Of a stretch of DNA of 64,000 bases, positions 42,949 to 54,128 are shown one piece after another. The notes under the pieces were generated by a model. It ran no database searches, had not been told where the DNA came from, and saw nothing but the letters and a program-made list of their open reading frames with translations. Source of the stretch: Neoconidiobolus thromboides FSU 785 (taxonomy: Eukaryota; Entomophthoromycota; Entomophthoromycetes; Entomophthorales; Neoconidiobolaceae). The position numbers were made by a program, and so were the translations under genes. The stretch lies in NCBI GenBank assembly GCA_025603075.1, contig MU626364.1, forward strand, positions 1 through 64,000, in the 5' to 3' direction. Position 1 is the first letter of the stretch. The number at the start of each line of letters is the position of its first letter.

Positions 42949-44583
42949 ATGAGTGAGTCTATATCTATAAATCATTTCAGAATTAGACCAGCATGTGACC
43001 AATGTTTCTTCAAGAGAGTAAAATGCGATTTGTCAATTCCCACTTGTAGTAGCTGTATAGAAAGAGGAAAAGCTTGTACAAGACTTCGAAAAAGCAAACG
43101 AAAACCAGTAATGTGTAATAATAAAGATTTCCATTCGCAATCCTTTGTAATATTTCAATCAAATAAACATAATGAAGATAATAGATTGAAAAAAGAAGGG
43201 AAGAAGAAAGATGCTATAGTTCTAAACCACAAATATATTAATCAATTGAAATTCTCTGTGGGTGGGAATCGATTTAATTCTAGTGCTTCTATTGTGTCGA
43301 TGTTTCCTGTTAAAATGTTTCATTCGCGTATAATGTTAAACCAAATTTATTCAGTTTACAAAGTAGTCCCAAATCAGTGTCTCAATTCATATTTTGATAA
43401 AATGCCAGCAAATGCGTTAGAGTCTGCTGTTATGAAAAAGGATACAAATATTTACAATACTATGTCACAGTTGATAGCTCTTTATTTTCAAAGGATCAAT
43501 ATACTGTTACCACTATTTACTTATAGCCAATTCAAGAGTAAGAGAAGAGATGACGTATTGATTTATTCGATGATGCTGGTCGCTTCAACTCAAATCGATG
43601 ATGATAATTTATTAGAGTTAAAAGTATTTTTGAAAGGTAAATTATTAAAGCATTTCCTCCCTAGTAGAGTAAAGATTAATTTAAGTAATATACAATCAAT
43701 GGTTGTATTGTTAAATGGATTGAAAGGAAGTAGCTCAGCACTACCATCTTACTACTTTTCCAACTTGAATAGTTACTGCATATTATTGGGCTTACATCAA
43801 AACTATAGAAACGATAGTGAAAAAAAGTTATGTTATTCAGCAGTTGTATACTTACTTTCTATTGATGACCCTTACTCTAACTTATTATTTGAGACACACA
43901 ATTTATGGAAAAAAGAGAAGGCAATCCCGAAATTAAAAAAGAATGAAACAATCGAAACAATAACTGAGTTAATAATGCTAACATCTTCTAACTATTACTA
44001 TAAATGTGGTTTATTTTATAAACATCATTTTGATACTTTAGTGCATATCAATGCGCTAAATTTAACCAATGCGAAAGTAATTGAAATCAATCGTTTATTA
44101 GAAATTTTATTAGATTCTACTACTCAAACAGTATTAAGTAGATTAGAAGTCATTAAAAAAATGATTTCAAGCAGGGTATTAGAAGATATTATTGATGCAA
44201 ACATAAATCATATTAAAATAATGTATTATTCCAGTTGGCTATTTTTATATGATGTTAAATGTGCAATATCCTATAGCAATAAAGGAAGTTTGTTTAGTAT
44301 TGATCCAACAAGAAAAGTACCAAAGGACCCTCGTCTTTTGGAAACTAATATTAAAGAATTAATTGCTTATAACTCTAAGTTAAGTCCAGAATACTTTTCT
44401 TCAATTCGATTCTTTGCCTTTTTACTTATCATCCATGCTACCTACACTTATTCTAAGTGGTTACACAATGGTGATGCTTTACTTAAACAAGTGTTAGGCC
44501 AATTTGATAAACTAGCTAAAAATCGTTATACAAACTTAATGTCTTTTTTTAATATGATAATATATATGTTCAGCGCTAAGTAA
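42949..44583 (+). CDS. Zn2Cys6 (Gal4-type) transcription factor
   Basis: 544 aa, single exon, ATG in AAAGATGAGTGAG. The binuclear zinc cluster is complete: Cys16-x2-Cys19-x6-Cys26-x6-Cys33-x2-Cys36-x6-Cys43, followed by a basic linker (R-L-R-K-S-K-R-K-P) that contacts DNA. Residues about 150-400 have the helical pattern of the fungal middle homology region, with L-I-A-L-Y-F-Q-R-I-N-I-L-L-P-L-F at its start and S-A-L-P-S-Y-Y-F and Y-S-A-V-V-Y-L-L later. No coiled coil is obvious next to the cluster. Target genes cannot be told from sequence. It is flanked on both sides, in the same orientation, by decayed copies (40616-42180 and 45414-45935), so it is the surviving member of a local family. 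Confidence 0.92.
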   Translation: MSESISINHFRIRPACDQCFFKRVKCDLSIPTCSSCIERGKACTRLRKSKRKPVMCNNKDFHSQSFVIFQSNKHNEDNRLKKEGKKKDAIVLNHKYINQLKFSVGGNRFNSSASIVSMFPVKMFHSRIMLNQIYSVYKVVPNQCLNSYFDKMPANALESAVMKKDTNIYNTMSQLIALYFQRINILLPLFTYSQFKSKRRDDVLIYSMMLVASTQIDDDNLLELKVFLKGKLLKHFLPSRVKINLSNIQSMVVLLNGLKGSSSALPSYYFSNLNSYCILLGLHQNYRNDSEKKLCYSAVVYLLSIDDPYSNLLFETHNLWKKEKAIPKLKKNETIETITELIMLTSSNYYYKCGLFYKHHFDTLVHINALNLTNAKVIEINRLLEILLDSTTQTVLSRLEVIKKMISSRVLEDIIDANINHIKIMYYSSWLFLYDVKCAISYSNKGSLFSIDPTRKVPKDPRLLETNIKELIAYNSKLSPEYFSSIRFFAFLLIIHATYTYSKWLHNGDALLKQVLGQFDKLAKNRYTNLMSFFNMIIYMFSAK

Positions 44584-45413
44584 TAAAATAATATATATGA
44601 AAACTATTTTTTGTTCCAATATTTTGTTAATAAAATGCTCAATTTTATATACTGGATAAAAAAATAAAAAAATAAAAATAAAATAAAAAAAATAAAACAT
44701 TTAGATGCCTTTATAAATATTTCCTAATATAATTATGTTGCAACTTGGACAACTTAAGCATTGAAATTTATTTACTTATATGAATTGATATTTTTATTTA
44801 ATATCACTCGAATTATTGTAAAAAGAAACAGTAAACAACCTTGGGAGAGAATGTATTTTAGTGAGATATTAACTTATTAAAACTAGAAACGTTGCCCAAA
44901 TCGGTACAATATTTTTATATTTGTTCTCTTTAATTTATTAAATGAGAACGTAGTATACTAAAACAGCTTACAGTTAAATATCTTTATCTATTTTTAATCT
45001 AGAGTCAAATATTTTAATATGAATTTAAAGACCTGAAAGAGAATATAGGCCTTAAATTTATATTAAGAGAAATCATTTCTAAATTAAAAAATATAAAAGA
45101 CATCTACCTGTAAGCTGTTTTATCTAATTACTTAGTTAACAGCAACATTAATCTATTCTCAATAATCTTTGTTCTTTAAATAAAGACAATGGATTTTATT
45201 ACAATAGAGTTTTAAATTCAACATCCCTCTTTTTAAAGGATAAATTTAATTACAAGGATGACTACTTTTATCAATTTGAGATAACCTAACATTTAAATTT
45301 GAATTATATTCAACAAAATCGTCAATTGTACCAAGTTCTAGTTTTTTTGACATTACAAACCTAGAATTATACTTTTGAAGTACACAATTCAAAATAAGTG
45401 AAATGGCCCATAC
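44584..45413. other. Intergenic
   Basis: 830 bp of AT-rich sequence between the regulator and its downstream relic, with an A-rich run at about 44657-44698. A 60-codon frame on the minus strand (45246-45428) overlaps the relic and is not supported. Confidence 0.45.
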
Positions 45414-45935
45414 TAATAGATCTAGCAAGGATCTACCAGGCGTGTGGTCAATGTTATAAAAGGAAAAGGAAATATGATTTAAAAATGCTAAAATGCGGCT
45501 ACTGGTAGAGAAAGGACCAATTTGTAAAAAGGAAAGAAAAAGCTAGTAAAAACTAAAATATGTGACAATGAAGACTTTCATTCAATGTCTTTTTTAGTTT
45601 AAAAAATTAAATCAAAAAGGAAAAATTAAAAAAGGACAATAATTTTGGAACATAAATAGTTTAATCAATTTAAAATTATTATTAGTGGGAGTAAGTTTGA
45701 TTTTAAAGTTTTGTTATTAATGTGTCCTTTATTAAAATATTATATTATCTTATAATATTATATCAGGGTTATTTATTTTATAAAGTGGCTTTAAACCAAC
45801 ATCTTAATTTTTTGTTTAAGAAAATGTCGGCTGTTAAATTTAATAATACGATTGTTAAGAAGACATTAATATCTATAATGTTATAATATAGCTTATAAAT
45901 ATTTATTTTCAAAGAATTAAATCTGACAGTTGTTA
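45414..45935 (+). pseudogene. Truncated decayed copy of the Zn2Cys6 regulator gene (downstream)
   Basis: Reads A-C-G-Q-C-Y-K-R-K-R-K-Y-D near 45440-45480, matching the zinc cluster of the intact gene but with Cys26 changed to Tyr. K-I-C-D-N-E-D-F-H-S-M-S-F near 45555-45600 matches the segment C-N-N-K-D-F-H-S-Q-S-F. A block near 45810-45930 matches the region from D-K-M-P-A to N-I-L-L-P-L. Stops and frameshifts separate the pieces, and similarity ends at a TTTTA repeat near 45935, so only the first third survives. Same orientation as the parent. Confidence 0.75.
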
Positions 45936-46135
45936 TTTTATTTTATTTTATTTTATTTTTTTGTAATATTATTATTTATTTATATTATATTTGTACATTA
46001 AGTGCTTTTTATTAATAAATCAATTAGAAGCATTAGTTTTGTTTAATATATTAATTGGAAATAAATTAAACAAATTAACAGAATTTAATTTATTATATGA
46101 ATGTTCTTAGCTGAATAAAATAAAATAGAATAGAA

Positions 46136-46242
46136 TATGGGGATGTTTTTTTTTGGCTTCATTATTTTTTCCATCTTTTAAGCACTATTTGAGTGGAAAA
46201 ATTGTTAGTAAAATTCTCAAATACAAAATACACCCCCATATC
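46136..46242 (-). repeat. 106-bp MITE-like element, copy 13
   Basis: Reverse orientation: ATATGGGGATGTTTTTTTTT with GGCTTCATTA at the left, AATACACCCCCATAT at the right, core TTAAGCACTATTTGAG. Confidence 0.85.
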
Positions 46243-46461
46243 TTAATAATAATTTTTTAATCAATCTTATTTATTATTTTTAAGTTAGTTTTATTATTAT
46301 TATTCAGATTGAATTAACAATAATATAAAATATTATTCAGTTAGCTTTATAATTAACTATGTTCTTATATTTAGGCTTTAATTGTTTTATTAGTACAAGT
46401 AATTATTTTTATAAAACTATATACTTTAAATTAATAAAATTGAATAAAATTTTTTAATAAT

Positions 46462-46568
46462 ACATGGGGATGTATTTTTGTATTTAAGAATTTTACTAAC
46501 AATTTTTCCGCTTAAACAACGCTTAAAAAATGGAAAAAATAATGAAGTCAAAAAAAATACTCCCATAT
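46462..46568 (+). repeat. 106-bp MITE-like element, copy 14
   Basis: ACATGGGGATGTATTTTTGT at the left, ATACTCCCATAT at the right. Its right end joins directly onto copy 15. Confidence 0.85.
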
Positions 46569-46665
46569 GGTGATGTTTTTTTATTTTATCACTTTTTTCA
46601 TTTTTAAGCGCTATTTGAATAGAAAATTGTTAGTAAATTTCTTAAACAAAAGAAATATATACAAA
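46565..46665 (-). repeat. 106-bp MITE-like element, copy 15
   Basis: Opposite orientation to copy 14, sharing its terminal TAT: TATGGTGATGTTTTTTTATT at the left, core TTAAGCGCTATTTGA, diverged right end (AGAAATATATAC). Confidence 0.8.
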
Positions 46666-46829
46666 TATTGAAAAACTTTTTATGAATGATAATTAAATTT
46701 TTATTTATTTATTTATTTCTATATATATTTTTAATGAAAGAAGCTTTTTTTATATATGAGCAAGTTTGAGAGGTTAGTTAAAATTAAACAAAACTTTATT
46801 AAGTTTTCAAATTAATATATACATATAAA

Positions 46830-46905
46830 AGTGTTTTGTTTTTTAAGTGTAATCTAAGAGGAAAAATTATTAGTGAAATTATTAAACAAAAGAAAATATT
46901 TATAT
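46830..46905 (-). repeat. 106-bp MITE-like element, partial copy 16
   Basis: Recognisable as GTGTTTTG, then GAGGAAAAATTATTAGTGAA and TTAAACAAAAGAAAAT, with an internal deletion of about 30 bp. Confidence 0.6.
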
Positions 46906-47207
46906 ATATTATGTGCTTTTATTTAAAAAAAAATTTCTTTAAGTTTTTATTAATAAAATTTTGTTATTGTTTTTTGTTTTAGTTTAATATTATACTAAAT
47001 AAATAAATAATTTTTTTTAAAAAGGTATTATATATGTCTTAAGTTAAGTTATATTATAGTTAACTTTCAAACTATACAACTTATACAACTAATATTTAAT
47101 GTGTCGAGTTTTTTAAATAAGAATAATATATTGCTTTTAGTTTATTAATCGTAAAAATTGAATGCCACTTATTTTATAGTTTATCAAGTATTATATATTA
47201 AATTAAA

Positions 47208-47312
47208 TATGAGGATGTATTTTTTCGTTTAAGAAATTTACTGATATTTTTTCCACTTAATAGTGCTCAAAAAATGAAAAAAGTAATGAAACTAAAAAAA
47301 CACTCATATATA
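47208..47312 (+). repeat. 106-bp MITE-like element, copy 17
   Basis: ATATGAGGATGTATTTTTTC at the left, CACTCATATAT at the right, core AATAGTGCTCAAAA. It lies about 500 bp upstream of the TFIIB gene. Confidence 0.82.
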
Positions 47313-47810
47313 TCTTTTATCCATGACTATATTTATGATATTTTTAATTAAATTTTTTTCAAACGTATGATTGGTTCAAATTATAACTGTTATTTTTTAA
47401 TTAAATTTGAGGCAATTTATGGATTTTTAATTTAATAACTATTTGAAATAAGTTTTTATAAAAAATAGACTTAATATCATTATCCCTTTTAACTTTATTT
47501 TCATTTTGTTTTATTTTATTTTATTTTATTCTAAACTATTTCATTAAATTCGAGTTCTAAAACTCCATTTTACTAGATATTTCCCTCAATTTTAAAACTT
47601 GCTCACCAATTTTTTATTATATTTTCAAATTTTTTTACTTAAACCAATAAAATTCAAGTCATTACTAAAAAAAGATTTTCAATTTCATAAACATCAACTT
47701 GTATTTCTCTATCTTCTTTTTTTTTCATTATTAGCTGCGAGATAATAATAAATTGAAAATTTATTTAAATATCTATTCATCCTTATCAATTCCAATAAAA
47801 CAATTATTTA

Positions 47811-48827
47811 ATGTCTAATATAGTCAGCAATAGCCCCATGGAAGCTCAACTTAATGAAGATAAGCAAAAAAATGAACCCAAGCTACCCAATTTAAATATA
47901 CGTTTAATGTGTAAAGATTGTCGTAATCCGATTCCAAATATAGTAGAAGAATTTGCCAGTGGTGATTTAGTATGTGGTGATTGTGGTTTGATATTGGGGG
48001 ATCGTATCATTGATACCCGTTCTGAATGGCGTACCTTTGCTAATGATGAAGGTGATGATCCTTCTCGTGTTGGTGCTGCTGCTAATCCATTACTCGAAGG
48101 CAATCAACTAGATACTGGTATTTCAAAATTAGGGGTTACTTCAGCTGCAGGGAAAGATATGATACGTTTTGTTAATCGAGCTAATAATAATAAAGGGATA
48201 AGAGGACGTTTACAAGCATTTAAAGATATAGCTGCTATGTGTGAAGCAGCTAATTATTCTAAACCAGTGATTGAAAAAGCAAAAGCTATTTATAAATTAG
48301 CTGAAGAAAGTAAATCCATTAGTACTAAAAAAACAGAAGTGATTATTGCAGCTTGTATCTTTATGGCTTGTAGAAGGGAAGGTGTACCACGTACATTTAA
48401 AGAAATTTCAAGTTTAGCTAGAGTTACTACTTCTGATATTGGTAAAGCTTATAAAACTTTAAAACGTAACATTGATGATGAAGGAGAACAAACAACTACA
48501 TCTACAGCAGATTTAATGCCAAGATTTTGTTCATTACTTAATTTACCAATGGAGGTACAAAATGCAGCTAGTAATTTGGCACAAAGTGCTACGAATATTC
48601 ATTCGGTTGCGGGTAGAAGTCCAGTTTCTATTGCTGCAGCAGCTATTTATTTTATGTCCCATTTATTTCAACAAGGTCGAAGTTTAAAACAGATTTCTGA
48701 TGTTTCAGGGGTATCTTCATCAACTATTAAATCCGCTTATAAAACTTTAGCTAATGAAAAAACTACTTTAGTTGATATTAATCAGTTCCAAGCTAAAGTT
48801 TCTTTCGCTTATCTTCCCCCTTGTTAA
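47811..48827 (+). CDS. SUA7: Transcription initiation factor IIB (TFIIB)
   Basis: 338 aa, single exon (yeast Sua7 345 aa, human 316 aa). It bridges TBP-bound DNA and RNA polymerase II at the promoter. The N-terminal zinc ribbon has Cys34-x2-Cys37 and Cys55-x2-Cys58. The B-reader/B-linker follows at about 68-88 with D-T-R-S-E-W-R-T-F and G-D-D-P-S-R-V-G, residues that set start-site choice. Two cyclin-like repeats follow at about 115-200 (ending with R-E-G-V-P-R-T-F-K-E-I) and 215-310 (G-R-S-P-V-S-I-A-A-A-A-I-Y). The second repeat ends with S-S-T-I-K-S-A-Y-K-T-L. All signatures point to general TFIIB rather than the Pol III factor Brf1. It converges with the BUD22-like gene, 200 bp between stops. 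Confidence 0.96.
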   Translation: MSNIVSNSPMEAQLNEDKQKNEPKLPNLNIRLMCKDCRNPIPNIVEEFASGDLVCGDCGLILGDRIIDTRSEWRTFANDEGDDPSRVGAAANPLLEGNQLDTGISKLGVTSAAGKDMIRFVNRANNNKGIRGRLQAFKDIAAMCEAANYSKPVIEKAKAIYKLAEESKSISTKKTEVIIAACIFMACRREGVPRTFKEISSLARVTTSDIGKAYKTLKRNIDDEGEQTTTSTADLMPRFCSLLNLPMEVQNAASNLAQSATNIHSVAGRSPVSIAAAAIYFMSHLFQQGRSLKQISDVSGVSSSTIKSAYKTLANEKTTLVDINQFQAKVSFAYLPPC

Positions 48828-49027
48828 TATTGGATGTCCACTACCTTGAGCTTTCATAAACTCTTCTTCTCTATTTTATTTGGATTGATAAAAAATATAT
48901 ATTATAAAATAAACTTCTATCTTTTGACTATATGTTTTTAAATTCTAATTTATTTGTTTAAATTAATTTCAATAAATAATAAGAATAATAAATTAATAAA
49001 ATATCAAATTATTCTATTTATTTGTCT

Positions 49028-50438
49028 TTAATCAAATACAATTTTATTACCCTTTGGTTTAACTGTAGCAATGGCCAACTTTTGTTGACGTTTGGCTTCC
49101 CAAGATGGATGCAATTTTTCTTCTTTTTTCTTCTTTTTGTTTTCTCCATTTCCTTTATATTCTCCCTTTCCTTTATATTCTCCTTTCCTTTTGTCTAATT
49201 TTTTTAAGGAAACATCCATATTAGCTTGAATTTGTAAATGATTGGCTTTTTGACCATATTTTTTCTCATTTAATCTAATGAAATTAAAACGAATTAGAAT
49301 ACATTACTTTATATCTATATCTATATTTATATTTATTTATACTTTTATATCAGTTAACTTACTGTCTCCTTTGCCTTTGTCCCATACGGTTTCTACCTTC
49401 AGCTCCATATAATTGTTTAAATTCTTCATCTTTTATATCAGCTAAATTATCCATATAAAGATTACTTGTCACATGTTTATTCTTAGTTTTATTTTTTAAT
49501 TCTTTATTGTTTGTCTTTGATCTTTTCTATTATAAATTTTATTGATTATTGTGAAATTTATTGTTATTAATTAACTTACTTCCATATCATTTCTACTTTC
49601 ATTATTATTATTACTTTCTTTTTCTTCTTTTTTACCCTAAAAATAAATTAGATTAATACTATTTATACTCGCCCCTCTCACTCTTACTTTTCCTTTAGCC
49701 TTAACTTTCTTTTCTGATAACCCCAAATCTACCATTAGTCCCAATTTAATTCCCTCCAATGCTTCTTTAACTTTTTTATTGGATATTACTTTATTCGTTA
49801 CTCTATTCATACTCTCTGATAATTTTTCTTTATCTTCCTCAAGTGCTGGGTAATCTAATAAGTCATTTATTTTCTTGTTTTCTTCAATATACTCTTTCAA
49901 TTGCTCTTGTTCATTCAATTTCCTATCTTTGGTGATTAATTTGTAGAGTAATTTTTTACTTAAGGATTCAGGATCAAGACACTAAAAGAGTGAAGAAAGA
50001 GTTACTATTTTTGTTTTTTATTTTTGTTTTTTATTTTTGTTTCTTGCTTTTATTTTTGAATATATAAATACTTTATCATGACTTTAAATATTACCTTTAA
50101 TAATTGAGTTTCTAATTCTAATAATTTGACCTCTTCTTGATGTTTTGAAATTTCTTGCTCTTCTTTACTATATTTTTAAAAAATGATATTAATATCAATG
50201 ATTATTTTATCACTCTATTTACAAATATAATAATTTACTTTTCCTCAATCAACTTCTGTATCCCTTTAATCTTTTTAATATACCTCAGCTTTTCCATACT
50301 TTTAATATTTTTCAACAACCTTATTATTTCAATAAGGTATTTATGCTATTATATTAAATATAGTTAAATAAATTTTACATTAGATACCATATCATAAACT
50401 ATTACTTTTGGTTGTTGTTCACTTCTTATCGATTTCAT
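49028..50438 (-). CDS. BUD22: BUD22/SRFBP1-family protein (7 exons)
   Basis: Bud22 is a nucleolar factor for early 18S rRNA processing and small-subunit assembly; the animal relative is SRFBP1. Exons: 50438-50379, 50345-50239, 50167-50095, 49981-49688, 49636-49580, 49526-49363, 49274-49028, giving 333 aa. The N-terminal part is helical and coiled-coil-like, rich in Lys, Glu and Leu. The C-terminal signature is clear: R-N-R-M-G-Q-R-Q-R-R-Q-L-N-E-K-K-Y-G, then a lysine-rich linker with a duplicated G-E-Y-K-G-K-type unit, then L-H-P-S-W-E-A-K-R-Q-Q-K and the end N-K-I-V-F-D. All splice phases agree. The first Met is at 50438, and the stop of VPS39 is 158 bp upstream on the same strand. Confidence 0.88.
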
Positions 50439-50596
50439 TTTAAAATTATAAAAAAAATTATAAAAAGAATTATAAAAAGAATTATAAAAAATAAAAAACT
50501 CAATTTAATAACCCAACTCATTTATTTAATTGGCTACAATTAAAATAAAATAAAAACAGCAACATAAACTCAATAACTTGATTTAACTCACTTTTA

Positions 50597-53500
50597 TTAC
50601 TCTATTGAACAATTATAATGTAATACAGTGCCATTGGGAAACCATTTAAAAGCAGAAATCCCGATTCTTTTTAAACAATAATTACAAATAGTATCTTTAT
50701 CAATAACAATTTTTTTTTGCTTATATTTTAACATTTGTTTATTTAATTGGTGTTGATAAGCTTTAGATAAATTTAGTTGTAATTTTTTAATATGTTGTTG
50801 AAATAAATTACTTTGAATATTTTTTAATAAAAATAATTCAATTTGTTTCATTTGAACATCATTTGGTAATAATTTTAAACTCTCTAATAAGGGTAAATAT
50901 TTAAAATATTGATTAATTAATTTGATATATTCTTCTTTTAGTTCGAATTTTAAATACATTTTTAATAATAAATAATAAATTTCTTCATTATTTTCAATTT
51001 GACAATATTCAATAGCTCCATTATAATCTTTTAATTTTTCTACTATTATATTTAATCCTAAATCATATCGTTTCAATTTATATAATATAATTGCTCTTGG
51101 TTTGTATAATAAATTAGTTGGTAGTCGACTCATTATTTTTTCATATTTATAATAACTTGGTATAGCTAATAAAAAATAAATTAATTCATTAATATGCTCT
51201 TGACATAAATTTAATATATTAATTAATTTATTATTATCCCTAATTGTTATTGTTTCATTATTATCATTTATTAATATCAAATCTTCCCAACTAATTGTAT
51301 TATTATTATTATCATTATTATTCTGCCAAATATAAGCTTCTAAATTTAAATTAATATCATTTTTTTTGTCCTCATTATTTACTTCACATTGCTTATGAAT
51401 ATCATCAAGTAACTTAATTAAACAATCAATTAATAACAAAGCATAATCTGTATGTACTTGTATATCATTAATATTTTGATGATTAGGTTTTGTTGCTTTT
51501 TTGAATCCTGTATATTTTTCATCCAATACATTTTTACAATAAATTAAAGCATATTGGTTATTAATACCTTTTAAAAAATCAATAATTTGTTTACAATTGT
51601 AACTTTCTGAATTCAAATGTTCTATTAAATATAAATTTAATGTTTCCTCTGGTGAATATTCAAAACAATAACTTGAATATTCCATAATTAAATTAAAATC
51701 TGTTATTCTTTTTAAATAATCTAAAATTGAGGTAATTATGATTTGATCTTCTTTCTTTTCTTTTTGACTTAATTCCTTTAATAGCTGTAGTCCATTTCTA
51801 TGTAATTCCTTATTAAAATATAACTCGGTTAATTCTTTATATTTTTTTAATTCCTTTAAAATACTTTCAATTTCTATTACATCCACATAATTTTTAATTC
51901 TTAATAATGGCCCTACCATAGCTTCATTAGTAACTAAATAACATTTAATTAAAGTGGTATCAATTAATTTCATTTCTTTTAATTCATTTTCTTTTAAATA
52001 ATAATTTCGATATTGAGTTAATATAATAATAAAACTTTCAATTGCTTTAATTAATCTATTGAAATTCCATTCTTCTGAATTAGTAATATAACTAGTCATA
52101 CTTTCATCTTCATTATTTGATATTGGACTATTACGATTACTCTTATTTTCTTTATTTTCTTTAATTTTTTCATAATCTTTAATAAACTCTTCCCATTTAC
52201 CATTAACTAATTTAGGAAATAATTCGGTTAATTCATTAACCTGAGTCTTTAATTCAAAAAACAAATTTAGTCCTAAATCATATTGACCATTGAAAAATTT
52301 ATCTAATGCTAACATTTTTTTAATCTCAATTTCTGTGTTTACCTTAATTTCACTAATTCGACTTTTATTTTGTTCTAATAACACTAAAGCTTCCGAATAT
52401 AATTTCAATTCTACTAATTGATTGATTTGATTAGCAAAATGAGATGGAAGCCAGCGATAAACTTGATTGTTAGTAGCTAAAAATGGGGCTTTTCCATCTT
52501 TAATAGCAATAATGGGGTTATTTAATTGCATTGTTTGTACTGTAATTTGAGAAGATAAATTTCTTACTTCAACTTGATTTTTAGTAATAATAAGAATATA
52601 TGGATAACAGTATAATAAATAATAAACTTCTTCTGGTAACTGTAATATTATGTCTCTTTCTACTTTTAATTTCTCATTAACAATAATACCAAATCCATCT
52701 TTTATTATTATCATTTGTTTTTCATTTAATCTTAACATAGGTAATTTATAGTGTTGATTAGATAAAATGGAATTTAATGGGTTATAGCTTGATACATATT
52801 GTGTTGATGTATAAGCAATACCTGATATCATAGATGCCATACCAGTTCTTATTGATGGTGTAGGTGATAACTTTCCTTTTTTTTCTACTGAACTTCCTAT
52901 TTTTTCTTCTTCTTGTTTTAAGTCATTATTATTATTATTATTATTGGAATTTTGATCGATATTTAAGTTAACGTTAATTTCTTTATAACTTCCATCATTT
53001 AGATCCATTTGATAATATTCTTTATTAATAGTACCAAGCCATAATTGAGTTGCTGTTAAAAAATTGATACTTCTAACTTTATCAGGGAGAGGGTATTCTT
53101 TTGTCTAATATAATAAACAAACGTATTAAATCCCTATTATTAATAAAATATAGTTTAAAAACTTACTTTTTCAGCATCAAACTCAGAATCCTTCCACATC
53201 ATCATAATTATACTTTTTTTACCTAATATACAAAGTCGAGTTGTCATTACTGGTATTCCACCTTTGTTTCCATTTTCTTCTTCTAACATTTCAATTCCAG
53301 TAAAAGTAACAAAAGATAATTGACCTTTAGCTTGGTTTAAAAAATAACTTGGTGCTAAAGAAGCTTGAAAAGATAATGTACTTAATTCATAAGCATTCAC
53401 TTGGTTATCGGTTAAAGCTAATAAGAGACCTAATTCTGAAATAATTTCTAGTTGATCAATAGATTTTTTAGAAAAAGATTTAAGACTCTTTAATAATTCT

Positions 53501-53694
53501 AGTTTGTAAGATTGACCATATTCATCAGTGTAAGCAATGGTGTCCTCAGAAGTGGGAGTAATGGGGATAATCTTATATAATAATAAGATACCACTTTGAG
53601 TTCCTATGTATAAAATATCTTTATGAAAGGTTATACTTTCAATTTTTATTGGAAGTTTATCCAGTAGTAGAATGGGTTCAAACGCATGGTACAT
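50597..53694 (-). CDS. VPS39: Vps39/Vam6, HOPS tethering complex subunit (2 exons)
   Basis: Exons 53694-53167 and 53104-50597 give 1011 aa (yeast Vam6 1049 aa, human VPS39 886 aa). Vps39 sits at one end of the HOPS complex, binds Rab7/Ypt7 and tethers late endosomes and vacuoles for fusion. The N-terminal part is a citron-homology-type beta-propeller (about 1-300: F-E-P-I-L-L-L-D-K-L-P-I-K-I-E-S-I, L-Y-I-G-T-Q-S-G-I-L-L-L-Y). The rest is an alpha-solenoid with clathrin-repeat-like segments. It ends with the family zinc-finger-like signature C-N-Y-C-L-K-R-I-G-x-S-A-F, then P-N-G-T-V-L-H-Y-N-C-S (C-x2-C and H-x2-C). Asparagine-rich low-complexity inserts occur near residues 210-220 and in the C-terminal half. 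Confidence 0.92.
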
Positions 53695-54128
53695 TTTTAT
53701 GAGCTGGAAAATTAAAAAATGAAATTTAGATTTTGCTTTTTTGAGATTTTTTAAACGTCATTTTCTGTTCTATTTTCAATGTGTAATTTTTAGCTTTAGA
53801 ATCAAGTAGATATTTTTTAAGTTCAATCGAATATTATTAATATTTATAATTTTAGTATAATAATTTAATAAAAAAGTTAATAAAATAAGTATATTAACTT
53901 TACAACATCTTTTTTATTCAAACGCTTGAATTTTCAAATCATTAAGTACTAATAATTTATATTTGTTTTGATCTCGTTTTCATTCTACATTTTATTTTTC
54001 TATTATTAACTAGAAACTATCTTAACTTATCAATAACTACGGTTTAGCTTTATCATAAATTATTATTCAATCATTCAGCCTATTCATTTATACCTTTTAC
54101 ATACTATGCTCCCACTTAGTTTTATATG
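53695..54128. other. Intergenic
   Basis: 434 bp between the VPS39 start and the stop of the next gene on the same strand. AT-rich, with no other feature seen. Confidence 0.45.

Larger units (their letters stand above)
45936..47810. other. Intergenic, repeat-rich
   Basis: 1.9 kb containing five copies or parts of the 106-bp element and two TTTTA/ATTTT simple-repeat runs (about 45937-45962 and 47511-47530). No gene seen. Confidence 0.55.
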
